Notes under the pieces: model-generated
Told to the model about the DNA's origin: nothing
Databases searched by the model: none
The model's input: only the letters and a program-made list of their open reading frames with translations
Source of the DNA: Phycomyces blakesleeanus NRRL 1555(-)
Lineage: Eukaryota; Mucoromycota; Mucoromycetes; Mucorales; Phycomycetaceae
Assembly (NCBI RefSeq): GCF_001638985.1
Contig: NW_017265135.1
Coordinates: forward strand, 1,665,223-1,729,222
Direction of reading: 5' to 3'
DNA: 64,000 bases
Translations under genes and position numbers: made by a program
Shown here: piece by piece, positions 1 to 9,956 of the stretch
Layout: every line of letters starts with the position of its first letter
Position numbering within the stretch: the first letter of the stretch is position 1

Positions 1-818
1 TATACACCTATAGTAGTCTACCATCAAACTTCTATATCGTCCGAATAAGACAATGCGAATTTAGCTTATTCTAAAAAAAACGTTTAAACAATGAAAGAAT
101 TGTATATTTGTTTTGTAGAAATTTGTAAAGTATTTAAACGAAGCGAAATAAGTTCAATAAATACAGTAGTGGGTAAATTGCTACAAATTCACACTCTCTA
201 TAATCGATTATCCACTCCATGAGCATCATGTTTTCAAAGATATTTGTACTATTTCTAAAATGGTCGATTGGCACATTCTTGTCTATTGTGACACATAGTG
301 GGTTGGCTATTTAGTGTAGATGTCCAACTCAGTGACAAGATAATGAATACACGTAGAAAGACAATTTTGTTAAAGAATAAATATAAAAAAAAGATATTTA
401 ACTATTTCAGGCCACTTATATAGCTACGTCATTACTTCTAAGTTCACTGTGATGAGCTATACAAGAAACACCAATATATTTCATATACCGTGTCAATAGA
501 CACTTCACTGTGGGGGGACTTTGGTGCATACTCTTTTTAGTACAAAACCTGAAACGATATAAGGGTTTACAGCTGTACCTTTTGTATGTTTAATTTGTAA
601 GATTATCTGTGAAAGCTGTTTATAGAATACTCTAGTATTTTCTTTGTAATATAATGAGTGATAATCTAAGAATAGTTTACTTTTCCAGGCTTTTTTTTGA
701 CAAGTTCTTTTAAATGCATTTTCTATTTTACAGTGATTAACTGATGTAGCCATTTTCTTGTCGGAGTTAAAGTTATTATATATAATAACTGTTTCTTACG
801 TAACTCTTCATTTCCAAG
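1..818. other. AT-rich spacer with one doubtful small ORF
   Basis: No recognisable gene. The only long frame is an 82-codon ORF on the - strand at 505-753 (starts MATSVNHCK, ends KVPPQ), divergent from the F-box gene at 819 with 65 bp between them. It has mixed composition rather than simple-repeat composition, so it could be a small gene or a fragment of a mobile element, but I recognise no domain in it. An AT-rich TATATAATAA stretch near 780 could serve as promoter for the F-box gene. Confidence 0.4.
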
Positions 819-2672
819 ATGTCCATTCCTACCGAGATTCTCGCTATCATTGCAGACATTCTCCTTAATAAAGAAAAATTTGGCTGTATTACGGTCTGTA
901 AACAGTGGTACAATGTATTCTGGCATTCTTTGTGGAAGCGTATCGAAATAAATTCACAGGGAAAATTAGAAACGATATGCACTCAAGCCAATATCCAGCA
1001 AAGCATCTATCAACAGCACGGACATCGTAGTCAAGAATTATACATTAATTTTAATGGCCAAGTAACCGACTCTCATCTTAAGACATTACGACTCTGTTTT
1101 CCAAATTTGAAGCGGCTTTGCATAAAAACCGGACTATCACAGCCAACTATTCTGGAAGAAATCCATGATCAATCACTTTGGGAATCACTGACACATCTAA
1201 GTATTTGCTCATCAAGAGATGATCTCGGAAGTATGGCCGAGGCACACCTTGATATCTTAAAGTTTGTACCTCATCTGATACAGCTAGAATTCACTGGCTA
1301 CAATGGGGGTGAGGGTAAATGTACATGGCAAGACATTGAAACAGTACATGCGCGATTACCAAAACTGGAGAATCTGAAGATATGCATGGAAGGTTACGGA
1401 ATCGAACTAGATGAAATGGAGCATCTTAAAAACATTGTCCCGGCGACCAAAATAACTGCACTTGCAACAGGAATTTTTGAATGGGATATTACATGGGCCT
1501 ACTATTTTGCCTGCAAGTACCCAAATATTCAAAAGATGGACTGCAGTTTCGAGCCTATTCCTAATGACTCGAATGACTTTAAGAAAACTCTATCAATGAT
1601 TATGAATTTACATCGTCCATTTCAGTACCTAAATACGATCGATATATATGAAAGCATGCTCCCTGATTGCGTACATGGCAGTATAATTAGTATACTCAGC
1701 AAACTCAGTGTAAATATAAAAAGTATCAAATACAAGGTCGACAGCTTTAGTGACGATGCCACAAAAGATACTGCAAACGACTCTATAAAGCGGATGGTAA
1801 ACGGCAGCTCAGCAAGTCTAGAGAGATTTTCCCTGGATTGCCAAGTATATCTTTCTCTGACGGACCTCTTTGCCAATATTGGAATATGCACACGCTTGGT
1901 TGACTTGGAGCTAACAATACAATTGGAAGAAATATTCTTGGATAGCCTCTTGGGTTACTGTAAGAATCTCAAGAAACTCACGATACGCAGCCACATATGT
2001 ATGCATCTTCGCATCTTATCCAACACAATTCAACCACATGGGCTAGAAATATTTGAAGTATATGATTCGGCAATCCACGTAGAATCGTTCAAAAAGCTTT
2101 CTGATGGATGCAGAAAACTTAGCAGGATGGTCATAAATAACGCAAGTATCTATGGGACAATCTCTGAAAAAAATGGCGAGCTTCGTATTGATATGCAGAA
2201 TACGGAATTTAAGTTCTTGAAATTTGATAAACTCCATTTTGATCACGATAGCGAGGTTCTTGGTAAAGGCACCAGTATCAATTTTTTTGTCCTTCATCCA
2301 CTGAATTTTTCGCAACGACGGGAAGTAAACCTTTGTGGAGATGTTCTACCTTCAGGAGCAGATTTCCCTTTGACTCTCTGGACTCATCTATACCACAGCT
2401 TCATTGACGATAATATGTACGAATGTATGCGTATACTCGAGAAAGATGAAATCGAGTACGTCGAGGACTATTTCAATTCATTTCAAAAAAACCTCAAGAA
2501 TGCAGTCGCTCCAGACTACAGCTTATTTGCTCATGACAACGAGGCTAACAGAAATATGTGGAAATTTGATCTTGTTCGAGGATTTGCTACATTTCATTGT
2601 GGAAAAGCAGACCAGTATGAAATTAGGGGATATATACTAAACGGCGACGCATCGAGTCAGATAACAACGTAA
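819..2672 (+). CDS. F-box / leucine-rich-repeat-like protein, 617 aa
   Basis: Intronless ORF of 617 codons starting at an ATG in good context (CCAAG before ATG). The first about 45 residues form an F-box: it starts MSIPTEILAIIADIL, followed by a CKQWYNVFW-type second half, the pattern that binds Skp1 in SCF ubiquitin ligases. The rest is a long run of irregular leucine-rich segments (LTHLSIC, LENLKICM, LKKLTIRS types) that would form an LRR-like solenoid for substrate recognition. Function in ubiquitin targeting is inferred from the family; the substrate cannot be told. It resembles the F-box gene at 7656 (- strand) over the first 330 or so residues, including the order F-box, HL/YLKI segments and the YYF-KFPNI block, so the two are paralogues. 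Such proteins are often expanded in mucoralean genomes. Nothing looks broken in this copy. Confidence 0.85.
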   Translation: MSIPTEILAIIADILLNKEKFGCITVCKQWYNVFWHSLWKRIEINSQGKLETICTQANIQQSIYQQHGHRSQELYINFNGQVTDSHLKTLRLCFPNLKRLCIKTGLSQPTILEEIHDQSLWESLTHLSICSSRDDLGSMAEAHLDILKFVPHLIQLEFTGYNGGEGKCTWQDIETVHARLPKLENLKICMEGYGIELDEMEHLKNIVPATKITALATGIFEWDITWAYYFACKYPNIQKMDCSFEPIPNDSNDFKKTLSMIMNLHRPFQYLNTIDIYESMLPDCVHGSIISILSKLSVNIKSIKYKVDSFSDDATKDTANDSIKRMVNGSSASLERFSLDCQVYLSLTDLFANIGICTRLVDLELTIQLEEIFLDSLLGYCKNLKKLTIRSHICMHLRILSNTIQPHGLEIFEVYDSAIHVESFKKLSDGCRKLSRMVINNASIYGTISEKNGELRIDMQNTEFKFLKFDKLHFDHDSEVLGKGTSINFFVLHPLNFSQRREVNLCGDVLPSGADFPLTLWTHLYHSFIDDNMYECMRILEKDEIEYVEDYFNSFQKNLKNAVAPDYSLFAHDNEANRNMWKFDLVRGFATFHCGKADQYEIRGYILNGDASSQITT

Positions 2673-4748
2673 AATGATACGAATAAAGCTTCTGCTCGGC
2701 AACCATAACAGCTTCACGCAATATTTCACGTAGTCAAACCTCATTTATTCTTCTCCTTCTTTTTAAGATGTTTTGGCTAGAATAGTTTTTGATATCATAT
2801 AAGTATTGTTTATTCGAGGGATAGAGCGTAGAATATTCCTATAAGCCGTGATTGATCATACAGATATTGTAGTCAAACAACGTATATATACCAATTCACG
2901 AAAGGATACCACAACTAATAATCCAATAATTTTATATTAAAAAGAAAATGAAGACTAAATACTTCATCAAGATATTTTTTTATTGTATATTCAAATATAT
3001 TCATATAACCTTTTTCTGCCATGTCTTGAATTCTTTTCTTTTTGTGTATCTTGTCTGAAAATTTTAATTTCAAACCTTTGTTCTTTGTATATTTTTATGT
3101 GTTTCTTACGTTAAATCATCCATCTTTTATAACCTTCAATACGACAAACAGGATAATAATTCAAAAAAGACAAAATGGCTTTGGTGGGCTATTTATATGA
3201 TCTTGTGTTACTTCAACCAATAAATTATATTCGATACATTCACCTAGCTGTTGTTGACCTTTAAAAACCGGTCGATCATAACCTTCATTATTGTTTATTA
3301 TAGTGTGGGACACTTTATTGCAGACATGACTCTTGTGTTTCATGCTAACAAAGTAGACGGTTGATTCAAAGAATTTTAATCGATCATATTATGTGCCCTA
3401 TACTCAGGCAATAGAACGCTATATATGGTAGCTAGCTTTCTAAATCCCTTGTGTTTTATCCATGTCATTTACGAAGTATAAAATAATATTTTCGATACAC
3501 ATGTATGATGTTTGACTTTGGCTGTCATCAGCACCTCTTATGAGAATTATTTTACTATATATCCATTTCTCATTTTTTTATTCCCTTGTCTGCTTTACAT
3601 ACTAGTATCTTTTTACTTTGATTAATAGATATATAATGCTATATATTTTACGTTTTAAGTAATAAGACCGAAAGAAAGAGCACTCATTTAATATGCTTTC
3701 AACAAAGACTTCACCTTTGGATTACAGTATTTATTATAACTCACACATATTATTATATACATAGTGCCTATATTTGTATTTTTGTGCTATTACTGAAAAA
3801 AACAATTCTAAGTTTAAAAGATTGTATTTTTACAATTGATTATCTATTTCGTGGGCAACTCACGAGAAACAACCTTGACAAATATAGCAGTATAAAGAAT
3901 TCTCTTAAGCCGCATCATATCTAATTAGTCACTATGGCTTGATTTTCTTTTATATTTGTTTGTTTTGTCAGAAACTGTAGGCCCCAAATTTTAAAAATAG
4001 AGCAGAAAGAACAAAACACTGTAGTATCAAGATGCAGTCTCGCCAAAATTTCTATTGGGAGAAGGAGGAGGAATGAAAGAAAGAAAGAAAGATCTGAAAA
4101 GCGAGGAGGAGTTTTGTAGCTAAGACCGGAAAAAAGAAAAATTATTTAAGCTATTTCCAAATAAAGGATGAGGAGGTGGAGGAGGAGAAAGAGGAGAAAA
4201 ATAGGGACAAATTTGGAGCCTCGCATGAAAGAAAAGGGCTGTAAAGATATTTGCAAATTTTAAGTGAGCCTTGCCGTTTTCAACGCTACCAGATTCGTCT
4301 GATAAGCCGGGTTTAGTGTGTTTGAATCTACACTTGTTCTGAAGAAAGTGAACCTTGATTGCAGTCAGAAAATCGGTGTACTGTGTTATTACAAGAGTCG
4401 CAATTGAAATTGAGTTGATAAAGAGCTCTACCATTAAAGTGATGTATCAAGCCGTAAATTATTGTGGCTTGCTTATGTATTTTACGGCTTTAAAATTAGT
4501 ATTGATATGGTTTACCACAAAGCTTCACTAACACTATAACTAAGATCTGAAAAAATTACTCACGAGTAAAATAAACCGCTATCGAATCTAATTCTGTATA
4601 TTAAATAAAAATTGGGCTTGATGGACAGATTTATTATGGAAGAGGAGTGGTGATTTGTTGGTTTATTTAGTAAAATAAATATTTTTCTTAAATATATATA
4701 ACTACCTGGCCTTTGTCTTTCTCTCTTATTCAAACGATAAAAAAAAGC
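2673..4748. other. AT-rich intergenic region without a recognisable gene
   Basis: Between the F-box gene and the zinc-finger gene. Only short chance ORFs are seen. The - strand frame at 4120-4434 is a purine/pyrimidine-biased tract (GGAGGAGG on +) and not a convincing protein. A TATATATAA element at about 4693-4702 lies about 50 bp before the ATG at 4749 and is a plausible TATA box for that gene. Confidence 0.5.
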
Positions 4749-5381
4749 ATGAACTCTGACACTCCCCCATTCAACAATATCTTACGCTTAGATCCCTATT
4801 TGCCTTTTGAGGGCTGTATCTCAAACGCACTCAAAGCACTGTCTATACAAAAAGATAGTTTAATGACATGCACATGCTCACAATGTCTTAAACACACCAC
4901 CGCAGTAACTTTACCGTCCCAGCGCACGAAACATGTTTCTCCACTTGATCAGAAAATCCAGCGCGATAATTTGATACGCAAAGAATTGGATATAAAAACG
5001 CGATCATTACCGAAAATTTCTCAAGGACATTCTTTTATATACTCTAGAAATAATTCACAGAATAAAATACATATACCTTCGAGCAAGCGCCGATATAAGC
5101 ACCATCCCAATGTACAGGATAATATCCCTCCACAAAAGCCTTCCTACGTTTGGCGTTATGTGGATCCCATTAATTTGGCAAGTCAACCCGAAAAATGCAC
5201 AGGCTCAAGAAAACACCAATGTATATACTGTCCTAAAACATTCCCAAAAAAGAATAACCTTATCAGACATTTACGGGTGCACGATCCAAACCCATTGACA
5301 TGGAATTGCGAGACTTGTAACAAGCCATTTGGCTCCAAGTCCAACCTTACCAGACACACAAAGTGCAATAAGCTCCTATAA
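4749..5381 (+). CDS. C2H2 zinc-finger protein, 210 aa
   Basis: Intronless ORF. The frame is open upstream to 4713, but that triplet is TTG; the first ATG is at 4749 (MNSDTPPFN), about 50 bp after a TATATATAA stretch, so I start there. Two zinc fingers sit at the C-terminus. Finger 1 reads CIYCPKTFPKKNNLIRHLRVH, a classical C-x2-C-x12-H-x3-H. Finger 2 reads CETCNKPFGSKSNLTRHTKC, where the last ligand would be Cys (C2HC). The remaining about 145 residues are polar and low in recognisable structure, with a CTCSQC patch near residue 40. It is presumably a sequence-specific transcription factor, by family. The C-terminal two-finger layout with FxSKSNLxRH wording is shared with the gene at 9956 (- strand), which suggests a local family. 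Just after the stop there is an (ATA)n tract. Confidence 0.8.
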   Translation: MNSDTPPFNNILRLDPYLPFEGCISNALKALSIQKDSLMTCTCSQCLKHTTAVTLPSQRTKHVSPLDQKIQRDNLIRKELDIKTRSLPKISQGHSFIYSRNNSQNKIHIPSSKRRYKHHPNVQDNIPPQKPSYVWRYVDPINLASQPEKCTGSRKHQCIYCPKTFPKKNNLIRHLRVHDPNPLTWNCETCNKPFGSKSNLTRHTKCNKLL

Positions 5382-6573
5382 TAATAATAATAATAATAAT
5401 AATAGCAATAATATTTATATATCTGTATCTGTATCTGTATAACTTCTTGTACTATCGTCTGTATAAACATCTATATCTTTTTTTGAATTTTTCTACTATA
5501 TTTCTCTCTTTGTATGCCCAACTTTTTCTATTCAAATACCCTTTTCTTTCTTATGCAATCTTTTTCTCCTTTCTATGTATCCATGTATCTATGTATCTAT
5601 TTATTTATGTATACACATGCTCATTCCAATTCCCAAGTTTGACTTTAATGAAACAAATTCTACTATATATAAGAAAAAATAAAACGATTCTCAAATTTTC
5701 AAGTCAGTTTTACACAGTTGTATTTCTCTCTCTAAAAAAAAAGGCTTGGATTATGCGTATTCTATATAAAAGTTTAAATATGATAAGACAAGATTATTTA
5801 ATATTTTGCCCATCAATTTAAAACCACAATGGTTGGAGATTCATAGTATTAAATAAAATAAGCAAAAAAAAAATACACAATTATAACAAATCTTTTGAAT
5901 TAAAATGATTAATTAAAAGTCTAAAAAATAAACTAAAGAAAAGAGAGGAAGGAAAAAGCTTATATTCTTTGGTCTATTTAACAACGTACAGAGCTGCTTA
6001 ATAAATCAGTGTTCTCTATCCAGTTTCACTTGCTTGAACTATATCTCATTACAGAATTCTGTAGAAAAAAAGTAGAAACATATTGTAGAGACATATGTCA
6101 TGGCCTATGTCGGTTGTGAGCCTATTGAATGATTTTGCGTAGGCTTTATTCTTATCAGGTCATATTTTTTTTCTTGTTGTATTCTAATGTGTAAAGTAAT
6201 AATTCCAATAACTTAGCCATATTATTTATCCGCGGCTCAAGATCTCCATAACAGGTATTTTTTCACTTGATCCACTGGCATTATTTGTGATCTTCAACCT
6301 ATGTATATCAAATTAATATCAAAATATAATACAACGCCTTTTCCCCCAATAAACCAAGAGGCCTCTCAGTTTGGATATAATGGCTTGATAAAAAATAAAT
6401 AGTAGGCATATGTTCTATGGCTGTAAAGCTACCTATGAGTTTGTCAAAAATAAAAGTACACCTTTGTGTTCATTTACTTTTATTTTTCAACCTCCTCAAT
6501 TCCCATCCGCAATACCCACAAAATAAGAAAAAAAATAGAGGGAAATTTGCTTATGTATGGTTGAATAGTTTAT
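5382..6573. other. AT-rich intergenic region, no gene seen
   Basis: Starts with an (AATAAT)n microsatellite at 5382-5405 and a short TATCTG repeat near 5420. The 124-codon + frame at 5447-5821 is a run of Phe/Tyr/Ile/Ser codons from AT-rich DNA and overlaps the likely 3' UTR of the zinc-finger gene; I do not treat it as coding. Confidence 0.5.
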
Positions 6574-7656
6574 TTACAAGTAGTCTAGTATCATGGAAAG
6601 AGTTGTTACTTTTGTCACACAAGCGTCCATGCATCTAACTATTATCTTTTCAGAAACTTCTGGTTTTACGTTGGACAAGTTCATACGGTAATAAAGATGT
6701 TTAAGAGGGATTCTGTAGTTGTGAACCAAGGTCCAAAAAGATATGTGCCTCCAAGTTGGAATTGCCCTCTCGTTTATTGTGAGTGTCTGCAGGTAAGGGA
6801 AAAAACAAGGTATCTTTGATGCAACCGACATTATTTCATGATGTGATACTTTGAGGCTGTCATAACCATCCATAGAACTTGTAAATCGAGAATCCTGGCC
6901 AATTCGACTGCTTGTCACTTGTTCTATTTCCCAAAAATATGTGTGTATGTTTGGGAATTTTATAGAGAAATAGAATAACCATATAAGATCCATTCCTTCG
7001 CAACAAATTTCCAAGGTTCTTAAGCGGATTTCTGGGACTAGGCTTCTAAATCGATCGACTGTGGCCGTTGAGATTTCATCAAATTTAATGCGTAGTCGAA
7101 GAAATTCCAATAGTGGCAAATAATCACAAAGCTTTTCGAGATCAAACCAGGTGCAATGATATGCTTGGTTTAGTGTACAATCTTCAAGAGTGAGGTTTTC
7201 AAGACTCGGCAAACATGATAGGATTTCTAGGATCCGACTGAACTGGGTACGACTTTCTAGGTTTGGAAGATCGAGTTCTAGATGTTTCAAGGATTTCCAT
7301 GCGCTCCAGTGCACTCTATAGCTTTTGGGATCCAGACTTTCTTCTCTAATTTTTAAATATGTCAATCTTGGAAAGCGTTTATGTATCCGCTGGAAATCTT
7401 TCGTGCTGATATTGAGCGATCCGATCATCTGTAATGCCCATATGGACACTTTATCATTTTCTCGTATTTCTTGCTCGGTTTCTAATAAGTGATGAACGAT
7501 TTGTTGGTTCTTTGGATTTATTATCAATACACCTCGTAAAGAGTCTTTAAATGCCGCTGTCCATGATTTGCAAACTGTTGTGCAGTGGAATCTGTCAGTG
7601 ATCGAGATGAAGGATGCAATGATGCTCAGGATTTCAAATGGTAATTCAGATGGCAT
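6574..7656 (-). CDS. F-box protein, 360 aa, apparently truncated relative to its paralogue
   Basis: Intronless ORF read from 7656 down to the TAA at 6574-6576. The frame is open further upstream (to 7833), but the F-box starts at the ATG at 7656 (MPSELPFEILSIIASFI) and the upstream part is low-complexity, so 7656 is the sensible start. The F-box continues with CTTVCKSWTAAFKDSL. Irregular leucine-rich segments follow (LTYLKIREE, LKHLELDLP, LENLTLEDC, LEFLRLRI). It aligns by eye with the 617-residue F-box protein at 819 along its whole length but stops near the position equivalent to residue 330-350 of that protein, in the middle of an LRR segment (TTLSMILDYL). The frame beyond the stop does not clearly continue the homology. 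It is either a shorter family member or a decaying copy. Confidence 0.75.
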   Translation of the reverse strand: MPSELPFEILSIIASFISITDRFHCTTVCKSWTAAFKDSLRGVLIINPKNQQIVHHLLETEQEIRENDKVSIWALQMIGSLNISTKDFQRIHKRFPRLTYLKIREESLDPKSYRVHWSAWKSLKHLELDLPNLESRTQFSRILEILSCLPSLENLTLEDCTLNQAYHCTWFDLEKLCDYLPLLEFLRLRIKFDEISTATVDRFRSLVPEIRLRTLEICCEGMDLIWLFYFSIKFPNIHTYFWEIEQVTSSRIGQDSRFTSSMDGYDSLKVSHHEIMSVASKIPCFFPYLQTLTINERAIPTWRHISFWTLVHNYRIPLKHLYYRMNLSNVKPEVSEKIIVRCMDACVTKVTTLSMILDYL

Positions 7657-8917
7657 GTATAATAAAAAATAAAATTGAAGAATGGTAATAATGATAACAA
7701 TTTTTTTTCTTTGCTTCTTTTTGTATGAATTGAAGGTTTGGGTTTTATCGTTTGTTTTGTATCTTTCTCTTATCCTAAGCCATTTTGGCTTCAACAGGTA
7801 CGAGCCACAAACATCATCATGTGCGCATATCAATAGTCAGATATACTTTCCATTGGTACGTTTGCTCCCTCTCTTTGCTCCTTGAACACATGCTGCTCTT
7901 TATTTACAAAATCGTGTTCGGAGTCATCGCCTTGGTTCTGCAATCCTCGGGAGCAGAATATACAAATGGCTATGTTTTATATTCAAAGCATAATGCATTT
8001 TTTTATTCTTTGGTTTATCTGAAGACTTTATATTTATTGTTTAACAATTAAAAGAAGAAGAAAAACGCCAATAGAAAGCAATAACATAACTATATTTAAA
8101 AGAGAATGAAGAATCAAAACAATCAAAACAAGAAGGTAAAAGAGATGTAATAATGGGAAAAGGACACAAACATATATAATTAACATCTCATCTTTTTTTA
8201 TTATGTTGTATTACAGTACTAACTCTTCTACTTTAAATTGATACGAATCTGGAAGCTTCAAGGACGACTATATTCTTTTTTGTTTTTTTTTAAAAAGAAA
8301 AATGTAACAACAATTATTTCGATCAAACCTTTTTATTACGCTATCAGCTACAATAGGTCTCAGCATGTCTTATCTAACTTTTGAAATAGCTTGTAGGAAT
8401 ATATTTACGTATATCATCATCAGAATAGATCTAATTGGTACTGGTGTAGTATATAAGAGAGACTCTTTTGCATAATTGGAATGAATAACGATTATCAATT
8501 TCTTTAGAATTAGATGTAAAACCGTCTTAAATATTTCTTTTTGTGAATCTATTCCTGTTTCAAAATTTTTCAATTTTCGACCATTTGAATTGTAAAATAT
8601 TCATAAGTATTTCTTTTTTTTTTTGGTTATTGCCCTTGAATTGCCAAGATGATTATCACGGCTTTAATATATTAAAGTAAAAGCCAAAAAAAAAGAAAAA
8701 AAAAGAAAGATAAAGATAAGGTAATTAAAGAAATAATAGGTAAAATGTAGTTGAATTAAACACCGTTAGCTTAAATACATATAGTAGACATTTAAGCGAA
8801 TAAAGTGAGGTGAGGTATAATTACAGAAATTAATCAATAGGAATACAATTATCATAAGCAGAGGAAGGGAAAGCAGCAGAAGCAAAAGAAGAAATGGATA
8901 TTAATTGGTATTATTAT
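7657..8917. other. Intergenic region, no gene seen
   Basis: Lies between the 5' end of the - strand F-box gene and the 3' end of the - strand zinc-finger gene. Chance ORFs on + at 7682-8051 are shadows of the upstream extension of the F-box frame. A T(n)A(n) palindrome occurs at about 8281-8305. Confidence 0.45.
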
Positions 8918-9956
8918 TCAAGCTTTTTTGCAATTGTGCCTCCCAAGATTGTGCTTGTTAGCAAAATGTTTTTTACAGCTTCCACAACTCAGCTTGGGAC
9001 GATCAGCGGCATGTGTTTCCTTGTGTCTGGAAAGATTACTATTGCGATTGCTTTGATAGTCGCATTGGTTACAAGCGTACTTTTTGTCCTGTTGTATGGG
9101 TTGTGTATCTCCATCGCTCCTTCTATTGCCAGAAAGTTCATTCGATTGAACCAAAGGATCGACTGTCTTTGTCTGTGCATACTTGTGATACACTTTCTGA
9201 TGTCTGTTGTGAATAATTGGAACCGCGGAACTCATGAGTGCTGCCTGTGAAGGTACCACAAATTCCATCGATTGATGTGTGTGATGATAGCTAGATACAG
9301 GCAATGACATGGGCACAGAAGATTGTCGATAATCAGGTACTGGAAGGTAAAAGGGCGGAATATTCTGAAATTGTGGTGTATCCAATACTTTGTAATCGTG
9401 TGGCTGTTCATCAAATGTCAAAGGAATAGTCTGATATTGGTCTATACACTGGCTCGAGTGGGTGCTACCATATTCGCTGATGCTGTTTGATGCTCTTTGT
9501 GAACCGTAACACTGGGAATTTCCCAGATATATGTCACCAAAAGGTTCCTCGTAAAATAGTTCAGATTGAGGTGTCAAGTTTCCAGCTAAAGATGAAGTGC
9601 TGCTGTTAAAGTCTTTTGATGTTCCTGAATTAGCAGTGTTCATAATAGTATAGATATCGGGAAAATCTAATAAGTAGACGTTAGTATGTACTTAATTAAA
9701 AGCTTTCTAATAAGCAATATGTACCCAAGGCAATATCAGGGTATTCCGGTGCAAACGAAACTTCCTGGGATTCGACAAAGATATCAGGAGAATTGAAATC
9801 AAATGTATTTCTTGACTGATCAACCATTGTTGTTGAAAATGACTTATTGTGCTGTGATTTGTTTCTTGTAGTCGAATCGGCTCCATTGAGCGTATAACAA
9901 GGTTTGGGGTAGTATTGAGGTTGATTACTATTTTGGAAAGGATGGTTAGTGGTCAT
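8918..9956 (-). CDS. C2H2 zinc-finger protein, 326 aa, two exons
   Basis: Exon 1 is 9956-9725 and exon 2 is 9666-8918. The 58-bp intron starts GTACAT, carries a perfect TACTAAC branch site and ends TTATTAG; joining restores one frame (phase 1) through the codons LDFPDIYTI into MNTANSG. Total 981 bp, 326 aa. The N-terminal 270 residues are Ser/Gln/Pro/Tyr-rich and disordered-looking, typical of fungal activators. Two fingers lie at the C-terminus: CNQCDYQSNRNSNLSRHKETH (C2H2) and CGSCKKHFANKHNLGRHNC (last ligand Cys). The second finger's wording and C2HC ending match finger 2 of the gene at 4749. A TATATAA on the - strand at 10047-10041 lies 85 bp upstream of the ATG. The DNA-binding role is known for the family; targets are unknown. 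Confidence 0.85.

Noticed and set aside
5447..5821. 124-aa hydrophobic protein
   Set aside because: Composition follows AT-rich DNA (Phe, Leu, Tyr, Ile), without plausible start context, and lies in the 3' region of the zinc-finger gene.
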